Both the position numbers and the translations under genes were made by a program. The notes under the pieces are model-generated. The model ran no database searches. It was not told where the DNA came from and worked only from the letters and a program-made list of their open reading frames with translations. 64,000 nucleotides of DNA from Nocardia spumae (GTDB lineage: Bacteria; Actinomycetota; Actinomycetes; Mycobacteriales; Mycobacteriaceae). The DNA lies in assembly GCF_020733635.1 (NCBI RefSeq), contig NZ_JAJFZL010000001.1, positions 186,001 through 250,000 on the forward strand, in the 5' to 3' direction. Below, in pieces: positions 1-8,225 of the stretch. Each line of letters opens with the position of its first letter. Position 1 is the first letter of the stretch.

Positions 1-2
1 CG

Positions 3-1478
3 CAGTTGTCGCGATTCCTTCGCGAGCACGGACCGCGCCTGGTGTTCGGCGGTGACGGCCCGGCCTTCTTCGCTCGGCTCGACGACATCGGCGAACTGGC
101 CGACGATCAATTCGTCCAGCAGCTACGTATCGCCGAAGCGGTGGGCCGCGCTGATATCGCGGCGGCCACCGCCTATCTCGATCGGCTACTGGCCGAACCG
201 TATTCGGCCTCCGCGCTGGTACCCACCTCGTGGCTGACGATCTTGCGCGAGGCGGTGACCGCCGACGTCGCGGTGGCCACGGGTAACAGACCCGCGGCCC
301 CCAACCTGACGACGCTGACCCCGACCGGCCACCCCGAACTCGACTGCTACATCGTGCTGCAACTGTCGAACGCGTATCTGCATCGCGGCGATATCGCCCC
401 GGGCGAATCCGGCCTGTGGCATGCGCTCGCCCTCGCCGAACGGGCCGGACTGGGTCGTTTCGTCGTCGAAGCCGCCACCAGGCTGGCCCTGTGCGGCGGC
501 TTCGACGGCCATCTCACGGTCATGTGCGAACGTGCGGAGTACGCGGTCGAACTCGGCGGAAAATACGGGTTGCGTACCGATCCCGCGATCACCCACGCGC
601 GGGCGATGATCGCCTACGTCCGCTATCTGCAGGGCGCTGCCCTCGATCCGCACGCCGCGCAACTGCCGACCTCGGTGCGGTCCTCCCCGGTGCCGGTCGG
701 CGACCGGCACGCGCATGCCGTCTTCCGGCTGCTCGAATTCGATTCCACCGCCGACCGCTTCCCCATCGCCGATGCGCTGCGGCTGCAACTGCTGGAGATA
801 CTGGCCGATCGGACCCCATCGGCGCAGTCGGGCGATCTGATCCTGCACGCGGTGCTCGCGCTGCTGCGGATTCAATCTCGGGTCAGCGCACAGACATTGG
901 TCGAGCGCGCGGTCGCGGTGCTGGGGCATACGCCAGATGTCGTGGTCGCGGAGGCGGCGCTGTCGGAGTACGCGCACACGTCTTCGACGACACTGGAACT
1001 ACTACGGCCACTACTGAACCGGTGCGAGGAACTGCGCCCGGTCCCGGCGGTCGCCGCGTGGCTGCTCTATGCCTCGGCCTGCGACCACCTCGACCGCCCG
1101 GTCAAGGCCTACGAGGCACTGTCGAATGCGCTGGGGCGCGCGGCCGGGGACCGCATCGTCCGGCCGTTCGTGGATGTGCCCGGAATCGTTGCGCTGCTGG
1201 ACGGTTCGGTGGGCCGCTTCGGACATCACGACCGGCTGGTCGAGCAGATCCGGTCACATCCGCTGGCCCGGACCGCGGCACACAGTCCGCGGCTGACCGA
1301 GACCGAGATCTCGGTCCTGCGCCAGTTGCCGTCCGGGATGACAACCCTGAATATCGCCGAGGGCATGGGGGTTTCGATCAACACCGTCAAAACCCATCTG
1401 CGAGGGATCTATCACAAACTCGGCAGCGGCTCCCGGGCCGCCGCGATCGCGCGCGCCCGTGAACTCGGCCTGATCTGA
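3..1478 (+). CDS. LuxR-family transcriptional regulator, C-terminal part (5' end outside window)
   Basis: The frame is open from the window edge, and the TTG at 6 is unlikely to be the true start, so this is the C-terminal ~490 residues of a larger regulator. Most of it is Ala/Leu-rich and helical, resembling the TPR-like middle of MalT/LAL-type LuxR proteins. The last ~65 residues form a LuxR/GerE helix-turn-helix: LTETEISVLRQL, then NIAEGMGVSINTVKTHL and IYHKLG. Such proteins bind DNA through this C-terminal domain. An N-terminal ATPase domain would lie upstream and cannot be seen. It ends 26 bp before the convergent hydrolase gene. The family call is firm; the regulated process is unknown. 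Confidence 0.85.
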   Translation, partial: QLSRFLREHGPRLVFGGDGPAFFARLDDIGELADDQFVQQLRIAEAVGRADIAAATAYLDRLLAEPYSASALVPTSWLTILREAVTADVAVATGNRPAAPNLTTLTPTGHPELDCYIVLQLSNAYLHRGDIAPGESGLWHALALAERAGLGRFVVEAATRLALCGGFDGHLTVMCERAEYAVELGGKYGLRTDPAITHARAMIAYVRYLQGAALDPHAAQLPTSVRSSPVPVGDRHAHAVFRLLEFDSTADRFPIADALRLQLLEILADRTPSAQSGDLILHAVLALLRIQSRVSAQTLVERAVAVLGHTPDVVVAEAALSEYAHTSSTTLELLRPLLNRCEELRPVPAVAAWLLYASACDHLDRPVKAYEALSNALGRAAGDRIVRPFVDVPGIVALLDGSVGRFGHHDRLVEQIRSHPLARTAAHSPRLTETEISVLRQLPSGMTTLNIAEGMGVSINTVKTHLRGIYHKLGSGSRAAAIARARELGLI

Positions 1479-1504
1479 GCCCCACTCGGTACGATCCGAA
1501 TTCG

Positions 1505-2548
1505 TCAGGCGCCCAGGAATTCTCCGATTGCGGGCCAGGTCGAGGTGGCGGCGTTCGGTCCCACCATCAATCCCAGATGGCCACCGGTGACCTCGACGAA
1601 TCGCACCTCCGACGCGCCGGTCAGCAACTCGGGCCCGCGGCCGGTGGATCGGGCCGGCACCAACATATCGGTACGGCTGCCGATCAGCAGGACCCGGCAG
1701 GTGAGTTTGGACAGTTCCACCACCAGATCCGAGCGCAACCGAACGACGCCGTCCGCCAACTCGTTTCGCAGCACCAGACTGCGATAGATCTGCCAGAGCG
1801 ACCGGCCCGGATAACCGGGCATGGTCGCCATGAACCGGTCGACCGCCTCCATCCGGGCCAGCGCCTCGGTATCAGTGGCGTTGCGGGCGATGAACAACGG
1901 CTTGGTCAGTTCGCGATCGAAGGCCTGCAGCCGGAACCCCAACCGGACCAGTTCCCGCGGGGCACCACCGAGCAGGCGCGTCGCCATCGCGACACCGCGC
2001 CCGCCGGTGATCCGTCCGGCCAGGCGGACCGGCACCAGGAAAGGCGTCCAGCGCTGATCGAAGGGGGTCGCGAGGCCGGTGACCGAGGCGATGGGCAGAT
2101 CCGCGTGAGCCGCGGCGGCGAGCATGGCGAGCGCACCGCCCAGCGACCAGCCGATCACATCGACCGGCCGATCGTGTTCGGCGGCTACCCGCCGCACCGC
2201 GTCCGGCACGATGCCGTGGGTCCACTGTTCGAGCCCGAGATCCCGGTCCCCGTAGTCGAAGTCGCCGTAATCGATCACATACGGCTGTTTACCGATTCCG
2301 AGTAGATAGCGGACCAGGCTCTGCCCGTCGCGCAGGTCGAAACAGGCCGGGGTGACCGCGAGCGGCGGCACCAGCAGGACCGGATTTCCGGTCGCCGGTT
2401 CGGCACGGTCGTAGCGCAGCAGCCGATTGTGCGGCTCGTCGCTGATCGGCGTGGACGGCGCCGGCCGATAGGGCTCGATGCCGTCACCGAACGACACCTC
2501 CCAGATATTGCGCGCGGCGCGCGGCAGATCCGCGACGAAGGCGACCAC
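1505..2548 (-). CDS. PhaC-like alpha/beta hydrolase
   Basis: A 347-residue alpha/beta-hydrolase related to polyhydroxyalkanoate synthase subunits and acyl hydrolases. Visible are the strand VLLVPPLAV, the region YVIDYGDFDYGDRDLGLEQW, and the nucleophile elbow GWSLGG near residue 135, where synthases usually carry Cys and this one has Ser. That favours an esterase or lipase-like role over polymer synthesis. A C-terminal GGHLG supplies the likely catalytic His. The GTG start at 2548 has GGGAGG about 9 nt upstream. The gene is divergent from the FadR-family regulator and shares its control region, so it may be one of its targets. Substrate unknown. Confidence 0.8.
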   Translation of the reverse strand: MVAFVADLPRAARNIWEVSFGDGIEPYRPAPSTPISDEPHNRLLRYDRAEPATGNPVLLVPPLAVTPACFDLRDGQSLVRYLLGIGKQPYVIDYGDFDYGDRDLGLEQWTHGIVPDAVRRVAAEHDRPVDVIGWSLGGALAMLAAAAHADLPIASVTGLATPFDQRWTPFLVPVRLAGRITGGRGVAMATRLLGGAPRELVRLGFRLQAFDRELTKPLFIARNATDTEALARMEAVDRFMATMPGYPGRSLWQIYRSLVLRNELADGVVRLRSDLVVELSKLTCRVLLIGSRTDMLVPARSTGRGPELLTGASEVRFVEVTGGHLGLMVGPNAATSTWPAIGEFLGA

Positions 2549-2677
2549 CGGTGACTACCTCCCATATCCCGGCCGCGGTCGAACCGCGGCATCATCGCCG
2601 GTCAACGCCGACACCCTGCTGACGACAGTCACTCGATGGTATTCGCGGCCACCATTTTTCCGCTACGCGAAGTTACA

Positions 2678-2683
2678 TATAAC
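2678..2683 (+). promoter_or_regulatory. candidate -10 element for the FadR-family regulator
   Basis: TATAAC lies in an unusually AT-rich patch (GTTACATATAAC, itself a near palindrome at 2672-2683), about 65 bp before the regulator's start. No convincing -35 is visible at normal spacing. If used, transcription would begin near 2690, just upstream of the palindrome at 2700. Inference only. Confidence 0.35.
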
Positions 2684-2699
2684 ACGTGGCACGCGGCTA

Positions 2700-2712
2700 C
2701 TGGTACAACCAG
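2700..2712. promoter_or_regulatory. FadR/GntR-type operator palindrome
   Basis: CTGGT-ACA-ACCAG is a perfect 5+3+5 inverted repeat. Its core TGGTACAACCA fits the TNGTNNNACNA pattern known for operators of FadR-subfamily GntR regulators. It sits 36 bp before the start of just such a regulator and between the divergent hydrolase and regulator genes, so autoregulation and control of the hydrolase are likely. Confidence 0.6.
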
Positions 2713-2747
2713 TTGACTTGTTGATGGGAACCGGTCAAGGTAACGGC

Positions 2748-3458
2748 ATGGAGTTCACCGCTGTCTCCCGCACCGCCGTCTCGGACACCGTCTTCGGCCA
2801 GTTGGTCGACGCGATTCTCAGCGGTCGTATCGCCCCCGGCGACGCGCTGCCCTCGGAACGCGAACTCGCCGAAACCTTCCAGGTCAACCGGCACGCCGTC
2901 CGCGAGGCGCTGCGGCGCGTCCAACAGGGTGGCCTGGTAAGGATCGCGCAGGGCGGCAAGACCCGGGTGCAGGACTGGCGGGCACACAGCGGGCTCGACG
3001 TCCTGTCCGCACTGGCCGCGGCCGGTGCGCTGCCACCGCAGCGGCTGCTGCGCGATATCGCGGTGATGCGCCGATCCGTTGCCGCCGACGCGGCCCGGTT
3101 GTGTGCGCTCACCGCGGATGCGGACCAGATCGCGGCGATCGAACAGGCCGCCCGGAACTACCCGGATGCGACCGCGGATCTCAGCGAGCTGACCACCGCG
3201 GATCTGGAATTCTGGACCGCCGTCATCGACGGCTCCGGAAACGTGGCCTACCGCCTGGCAATGAACACACTGGTCAACGGCTATTTCGATATCGGCATGC
3301 CGGTGATCGCGGAGTTGGGCCTCAACAAGGAGTACATCGACGCCGAGATCCATCGCGAACTGGCGCGACGGATCGCGGCGCGAGACGCGGACGGCGCCTA
3401 CACGCTCGCCCGCGAATTTCTCGGCCGCTTCGCCGCGGCCCTGGGTGCGAAAGACTGA
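2748..3458 (+). CDS. FadR-subfamily GntR transcriptional regulator
   Basis: A 236-residue GntR regulator. The N-terminal winged helix (about residues 8-75) contains LSGRIAPGDALPSERELAE and VNRHAVREALRRVQQGGLV, the standard GntR signature. The C-terminal ~140 residues are an all-helical FCD-type effector domain (MRRSVAADAARL near its start). FCD domains usually bind carboxylates or acyl-CoA-like ligands. The ATG at 2748 is chosen because CAAGG lies about 8 nt upstream; an in-frame ATG at 2724 is less well placed, and longer extensions run through the operator palindrome. The sterol-desaturase-like gene begins 3 nt after its stop, so the two are almost certainly co-transcribed. Confidence 0.85.
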   Translation: MEFTAVSRTAVSDTVFGQLVDAILSGRIAPGDALPSERELAETFQVNRHAVREALRRVQQGGLVRIAQGGKTRVQDWRAHSGLDVLSALAAAGALPPQRLLRDIAVMRRSVAADAARLCALTADADQIAAIEQAARNYPDATADLSELTTADLEFWTAVIDGSGNVAYRLAMNTLVNGYFDIGMPVIAELGLNKEYIDAEIHRELARRIAARDADGAYTLAREFLGRFAAALGAKD

Positions 3459-3460
3459 CC

Positions 3461-4285
3461 ATGTTCGACCTGATCGCCCATGCCATACCGGTTTTCGTCA
3501 TCTGCCTGATCGCGGAGGCCGTCTCGTTCCACTTCCTGCCCGATGACGACGAGCTCGGTTATCGGTTCCGCGACGCCACCACCAGTGTGGTGATGGGGCT
3601 GGGCAATGTGGTCGTCAATATCGGCTGGAAACTGGTGGTACTCACCGTCTTCGCCGCGGCGTATCTGATCACGCCGCTGCGCCTGTCACCCGCCAACCCG
3701 CTGACCTGGATCTCCCTGTTCGTCGCCGACGATTTCGCCTACTACTGGTACCACCGCACTCATCACACGGTGCGGCTGTTCTGGGCCAGCCACGTCGTGC
3801 ACCACTCCAGCGAGTTCTACAACCTGTCCACCGCGCTCCGGCAGCCGTGGACGCCGTTCAGTTCGCTGCCCTACTGGATTCCACTGGCGCTGCTGGGCTT
3901 TCCGCCCTGGATGATTCTGCTGCAGCAGTCGATCAGCCTGGTGTATCAGTTCTTCATCCACACCGAGCGCGTCACCATGCTGTGGCGTCCGATCGAGTGG
4001 ATGTTCAACACCCCGTCCCACCATCGGGTACACCACGGCTCCAACGATCGCTATCTCGATCGCAATTACGGCGGCATCCTGATCGTCTGGGATCGACTGT
4101 TCAGCACCTTCGAACCCGAATCCGAACGGGTGCGCTACGGCTTGACCACCAATATCCACACCTACAATCCGGTCCGCGTGGCCACCCACGAATTCGCCGC
4201 CATCTGGTCGGATCTGCTGCGTGCCCGGTCCTGGCGCGATCGCTGGGGATATCTGCTGCGTGGACCGGGCTGGGCACCCGACTGA
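3461..4285 (+). CDS. sterol desaturase/fatty acid hydroxylase family membrane enzyme
   Basis: A 274-residue polytopic membrane protein with the di-iron histidine boxes of the fatty acid hydroxylase superfamily: WYHRTHH (about 98-104), HVVHHSSE (about 111) and SHHRVHHGSNDRYLDRNYGG (about 187-206). Four or more hydrophobic segments surround them, including FVICLIAEAVSFHF at the N terminus. Members hydroxylate or desaturate lipids, sterols or carotenoids at the membrane surface using O2. The ATG overlaps nothing but is only 2 nt past the regulator's stop, indicating translational coupling. Its 3' end meets the FAD monooxygenase gene tail to tail. The exact lipid substrate cannot be read from sequence. 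Confidence 0.85.
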   Translation: MFDLIAHAIPVFVICLIAEAVSFHFLPDDDELGYRFRDATTSVVMGLGNVVVNIGWKLVVLTVFAAAYLITPLRLSPANPLTWISLFVADDFAYYWYHRTHHTVRLFWASHVVHHSSEFYNLSTALRQPWTPFSSLPYWIPLALLGFPPWMILLQQSISLVYQFFIHTERVTMLWRPIEWMFNTPSHHRVHHGSNDRYLDRNYGGILIVWDRLFSTFEPESERVRYGLTTNIHTYNPVRVATHEFAAIWSDLLRARSWRDRWGYLLRGPGWAPD

Positions 4286-4286
4286 A

Positions 4287-5819
4287 CTACCGCGCGGGCG
4301 CCCCGAACCAGCGGTGCAGGGCCGCGACGAGGTCCGAACGGTCCGCTGCCACACCGTCTTCGCCCGCGGCCCAGGCGACATATCCGTCCGGACGTACCAG
4401 AACAGCCGACGATGCCACGGACTCGCGGGGTTTCGCGGTGACGATACGGATGCGGTCCTGCCACGCCGCCGCGACGGAGCGCAGCTCCGGGGAGTCGGCG
4501 AAATCGAACAGCACCCCCGTTCCACCGGTGAAGTGTTCGGCGATCCGTGAACCGTCGGACAGATCCAGATCCGGCACGACCGCACCGACGAGCCGGTGGT
4601 CACCGCCGAGGTTGTAGCGGTGCAGGACACCGGATATCCGCTTGAACACCGTGGTCGCGCCGTCACCGGTGGAGAGCAGCTCGGCCATCACCTCACGCAG
4701 GGCCTTACTGCGACGATCCAATCGCATCAACGCCACCTGCGCACGGGTCCACTCCAGCACCCACGCCCCGATCGGATAGCGCTCCGCGGTGTAGGTGTCG
4801 AGCAACTCCTCCCCCATCCTGCCGCGCGCGACGGCACCCAGCTTCCAGCCGAGGTCGACGGCGTCACCGATGCCGAGGTTCAATCCCTGGCCGCCGAACG
4901 GTGAATGCACATGTGCCGCATCGCCGGCCAGCAGCACCCGGCCCTTGCGATAGTCGGGCACCTGCCGGGTGTTGTCGGTGAACCGGGTGGCGGAATGGAC
5001 GGCCGTGATGCGGACCGGTACACCGGTGACCCGGCGCAGACTCGCCTCCAGCTCGGCGGCGGTTATCGGTGCGTCGCGATCGACCGGCGGTCCGTCGAGT
5101 TCGACGGTCAGGAAGCGGCCCGGGGTCGGACCGTACACGTAGATCCCGTGTTCGGTGTCATGCCAACCCCGTCGCAATCCTTCGGTTTCCGACATCTCCA
5201 CCACGGCCTGCCGGCCGGTGATCTCCGGGTCCAGGCCGGGAAAGTCGAATCCGGCGAGTTTACGGACGGTACTGCGGCCGCCGTCGCATCCGACCAGCCA
5301 GGCGGCGCGGATCATTTCGGCACCGCAGCACACGGTCACCGCGTCACCGTGATCGGTCAGATCCGTCAACTCCACGCCGCGGCGCACCACCACACCCAGC
5401 TCGTCGGCCCGAGCCTCGAGAATCTCCTCGATACCCTGCTGATTCACCAGGACGGCCCGGCCCGCCGGCCCGACACCGTCGAAGGCCGGATCCTCACCGT
5501 CGATCACATCGAAGGGCAGCATGATGCCCGCGAAATGACCCGCGATCGGCGGCCGGTCCGCGGTGACGGCCGACGGGCCGGCGAACGCCCGGATCGCCTC
5601 GATCGCCGCCTCCTGCCGGGCGAGCAGTTCGGGCAGCAGCCCGCGGCGATCGAAGGCCTGGGCCGTCGGCACATTGATGGCACCGGCCTTGATCGTCGTA
5701 TCTATCTCGGTCAGCCGCTCGACGACCAGCACCTCGGCTCCGGCCAGGCGCAATTCACATGCCAGCATCAGCCCGACCGGGCCGGCACCGGCGACAACCA
5801 CATCGAATGCCTCGTTCAT
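4287..5819 (-). CDS. FAD-dependent aromatic monooxygenase (PheA/TfdB/PobA-type)
   Basis: A 510-residue class A flavoprotein monooxygenase. The Rossmann FAD motif VVVAGAGPVGLMLACELR opens the protein, GCDGGRSTVRKLAG is the central DG motif (about 158), and GDAAHVHSPFGGQGLNLG (about 290-308) is the second FAD/ribityl motif. Such enzymes hydroxylate phenols, polyketide aromatics or antibiotics such as rifampicin using NAD(P)H and O2. The ATG at 5819 is favoured because the Rossmann strand follows directly; a longer frame to 5897 adds a non-conserved tail. It is the last gene of the likely leftward cluster led by the multicopper oxidase, 74 bp after the lipocalin-like gene. Substrate unknown. Confidence 0.85.
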   Translation of the reverse strand: MNEAFDVVVAGAGPVGLMLACELRLAGAEVLVVERLTEIDTTIKAGAINVPTAQAFDRRGLLPELLARQEAAIEAIRAFAGPSAVTADRPPIAGHFAGIMLPFDVIDGEDPAFDGVGPAGRAVLVNQQGIEEILEARADELGVVVRRGVELTDLTDHGDAVTVCCGAEMIRAAWLVGCDGGRSTVRKLAGFDFPGLDPEITGRQAVVEMSETEGLRRGWHDTEHGIYVYGPTPGRFLTVELDGPPVDRDAPITAAELEASLRRVTGVPVRITAVHSATRFTDNTRQVPDYRKGRVLLAGDAAHVHSPFGGQGLNLGIGDAVDLGWKLGAVARGRMGEELLDTYTAERYPIGAWVLEWTRAQVALMRLDRRSKALREVMAELLSTGDGATTVFKRISGVLHRYNLGGDHRLVGAVVPDLDLSDGSRIAEHFTGGTGVLFDFADSPELRSVAAAWQDRIRIVTAKPRESVASSAVLVRPDGYVAWAAGEDGVAADRSDLVAALHRWFGAPAR

Positions 5820-5893
5820 GACAGTCAGACTGGCGGCACCGGCTTGCAACCCCCTTGCGTCGCGAATGCGCGGGCTCTCGGCCCGCGCAAGTG

Positions 5894-6958
5894 TCAAGCC
5901 AGCGCCACCAGTTCGTGCAAGGTGGTGCCCGTGCGCCGGACGGGGCCGCCGTCATCGTGCACAGTCAGTTCGAAGGACGATTCGAAGCGGAAATAACCGG
6001 GATGGCCGATCAACTTGTACGCCAACGGTTTCAGCAGCCGCGACCGCACCAGCGGGATGTCGTCGAGCAGATCGTGGGCGTGGATGACCCGCTCCACGGT
6101 CAGGCGCAATTCGACCCGGTCCGGCACCACCAGTTCGATCCATTCCGGATACATCCGGCCCGCCGTGGCGTCGAACCGCCCCGGCCCCTCCCGAAGCCGC
6201 ATCTCACCGGTCGAGAGCACGATGCGATCGTGATGGGCCAGCATCAACGGAGCGATCTCGTGTGCGCCGCGCCGCCGCTGGGTCAGCACATCGGCGAACA
6301 ACAGCGAATAGTCCTCGACGTACAACCGGCCCCAGTGCCAGCGCTCGATGATCTTGCGCATATCGCCGACGCCCCAATTGTGGTCGGCGTAGCCGCGGCC
6401 GGTGACTTCCGAGCGGGCGCCGTCGATGGTGACGGTCCCGCTCACCCGCGCCCGCGGCGCGCCGACGACCCAGCCGAAGGAATCGCCACCGCCGAAATGT
6501 GTTTCGCCCCGGCCCGGCATCCAGCTCGGCAGTTCGTTGTCGAAGCGCAGATCGAATTCCAGCCCGCCCTCGGCCAGCCGGAGATGATGCGTCGGCAGTC
6601 CGCCGGGCCGGAATTCGGTGTAGGCGTGGTTGTCCCCGATCCGCACATCGCATGTCCGCGCATCGAACGACGCCCTGTCCCGCGGATACTTCCGCGAGAT
6701 CTGGCGCCTGGTGCCATCGGGCTCGTACACCATCAGCTCGACCCACGGCCTGGAGTGCGGGAAATCCTCGGGACGTCGCTTGGTCAGAAATCCGACCACC
6801 GTATGCCCGCTGTCGAGACGCGCGTCGAAGTACCAGTGTTCGAAGGCCAGGGCGCTCGTCGCGGGATGCAGGCCATTGTGCCGTGGTTCGACCACGGTCA
6901 GTTCGCCGTCCCGGCGTCCGGGGCCGTTCCATGCCTCGACGATCTCCGTACTGTTCAT
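5894..6958 (-). CDS. CrtC/AttH-like lipocalin-fold protein
   Basis: A 354-residue protein resembling the carotenoid 1,2-hydratase (CrtC)/AttH lipocalin superfamily. The family hallmark GRGYADHNWGVGDM is at about 188-201, followed by WHWGRLYVEDYSLLF; further Trp/Tyr-rich beta strands come before it (FEHWYFDARLDSG). Known members act on terpenoid or lipid double bonds or are of unknown function. The start is the ATG at 6958, 14 nt downstream of the previous stop; the open frame further upstream is a shadow of the oxygenase gene. Its place between an MpaB-family oxygenase and an FAD monooxygenase suggests a hydrophobic substrate shared by the cluster. The fold call is reasonable; catalysis is not shown. 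Confidence 0.7.
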   Translation of the reverse strand: MNSTEIVEAWNGPGRRDGELTVVEPRHNGLHPATSALAFEHWYFDARLDSGHTVVGFLTKRRPEDFPHSRPWVELMVYEPDGTRRQISRKYPRDRASFDARTCDVRIGDNHAYTEFRPGGLPTHHLRLAEGGLEFDLRFDNELPSWMPGRGETHFGGGDSFGWVVGAPRARVSGTVTIDGARSEVTGRGYADHNWGVGDMRKIIERWHWGRLYVEDYSLLFADVLTQRRRGAHEIAPLMLAHHDRIVLSTGEMRLREGPGRFDATAGRMYPEWIELVVPDRVELRLTVERVIHAHDLLDDIPLVRSRLLKPLAYKLIGHPGYFRFESSFELTVHDDGGPVRRTGTTLHELVALA

Positions 6959-6972
6959 CGCTACCGTTCCCT

Positions 6973-8220
6973 TCACCGGCGCAGTGCGCCGCTGGCATCG
7001 AATTCCGCTTCCCTGCCCTGCATCTGGGCCCGGTACCAGTTCTCGCGATGCCGGACCATCACCCGCTCGTGCGCCCGCGCGACCGGCGGCACCCGCCGGA
7101 TGAACTCCATCGCGGTGATCAGCGGAAACCGGAGAACCGGGATCAACAGCCACGGCAACGCCGGGGGCATCCGGTATTTCCGACGGGTGCCGGGCGCCAT
7201 GTACATCGCCGAGTACACCGAGTTGATGCGGAAGTTGTAGGCGGCGCGAATCCTGTTCCAGCCGCGGTGTTCCGGACGCGGTGCGAAGGCCGCGGGGTAG
7301 GACTCGATCAGTTCGGCGCCATGGGTACCGGCATCGTAGGAACGCGAGGCGATGGTCATGGCGAGCACTCGCAGCGAATCCACCACGGTTTCCGGATGCC
7401 ATCGCAGGCGCACCCCGAGCAGATAGCCCATGTACCGCTGAAAGTGCAGCAGCGCGCGGATTTCCGACGGTGTGGTCTGATACCCGAGGGCCCACAGGCC
7501 GAGACCCGGTGTGACACTTCCGGCGATCAGAGTCAGCAGCTGATAGGTCTGGCTGATCGGCAGCCCCCACCTGTCGATATCCCATTCCGGATGACCGGCC
7601 ACCTTCGCCCGGACCGACACATGCATGACGCGCACCTTCAGCGCGGTGGCGCGGCCGGTGGAACCGGGAGTCAGCAGTGCGTTCGGCTGCGACACGTCCA
7701 TCCAGAACCGGCACGTTTCCAGATACCTGCGCAGGGCGCTGTTTCCGGCATATCCACCCGCCAGCGACAGCGGGGTCGCCACCGCGGATTCGGTGTACAT
7801 CTCCAGGGTTTCGGCACCGGCGAAGCTGAACAGCATGGTGCCCCAGCGTCGCCAGATCGCCGCGCCCTGTTCGACCTGCTCCGGGCGTACCCATTCGGGC
7901 ACGGTGTCGAACTCCGCGAACAACTCGCGCATGGAATCCGGGGCCTCGGGCACCGCGTCGATGCCGTCGGACAATGCCCGATCGAGCAGCCGGCGACCCG
8001 CCGCCGAACCACCGGGACCGTGCATCACGTCGGCGACGAAACGCTCGGCAACCGGATCGCCCGCGAACAGATCCTCGGTGAGCGCGCGCGCTTGTTCATC
8101 GGTCGGAAAGAGACTGGCGCCGGTCACCTTTCGCACCACCGCGTCCAGCCGCTGGACGGCGGGCGTCTGCTTGGCCTCCCAGTATCGGAAGGCGCTGGGA
8201 ATTTTCAGGGTCTGAGTCAT
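6973..8220 (-). CDS. MpaB/latex-clearing-protein family oxygenase (DUF2236)
   Basis: A 415-residue, mostly helical protein of the oxygenase MpaB/DUF2236 family, which includes the rubber-cleaving b-type haem enzyme Lcp. The conserved core reads KVRVMHVSVRAKV, with His200 in the position expected for the proximal haem ligand, then YQLLTLIAGSVTPGLGLWAL and LLHFQRYMGYLLGVRLRWHP. No signal peptide is evident, unlike secreted Lcp enzymes, so an intracellular lipid or isoprenoid substrate is more likely. ATG 8220 is chosen; GTG 8229 is an in-frame alternative. Its start lies 5 nt from the multicopper oxidase stop and the lipocalin-like gene follows after 14 bp, so the three are very probably one operon. 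Confidence 0.8.
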   Translation of the reverse strand: MTQTLKIPSAFRYWEAKQTPAVQRLDAVVRKVTGASLFPTDEQARALTEDLFAGDPVAERFVADVMHGPGGSAAGRRLLDRALSDGIDAVPEAPDSMRELFAEFDTVPEWVRPEQVEQGAAIWRRWGTMLFSFAGAETLEMYTESAVATPLSLAGGYAGNSALRRYLETCRFWMDVSQPNALLTPGSTGRATALKVRVMHVSVRAKVAGHPEWDIDRWGLPISQTYQLLTLIAGSVTPGLGLWALGYQTTPSEIRALLHFQRYMGYLLGVRLRWHPETVVDSLRVLAMTIASRSYDAGTHGAELIESYPAAFAPRPEHRGWNRIRAAYNFRINSVYSAMYMAPGTRRKYRMPPALPWLLIPVLRFPLITAMEFIRRVPPVARAHERVMVRHRENWYRAQMQGREAEFDASGALRR

Positions 8221-8225
8221 CGCAT

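Noticed and set aside
6959..7894. N-terminal extension of the CrtC/AttH-like frame
   Set aside because: Lies inside the MpaB-family gene on the same strand in another frame. ATG 6958 fits the operon spacing.
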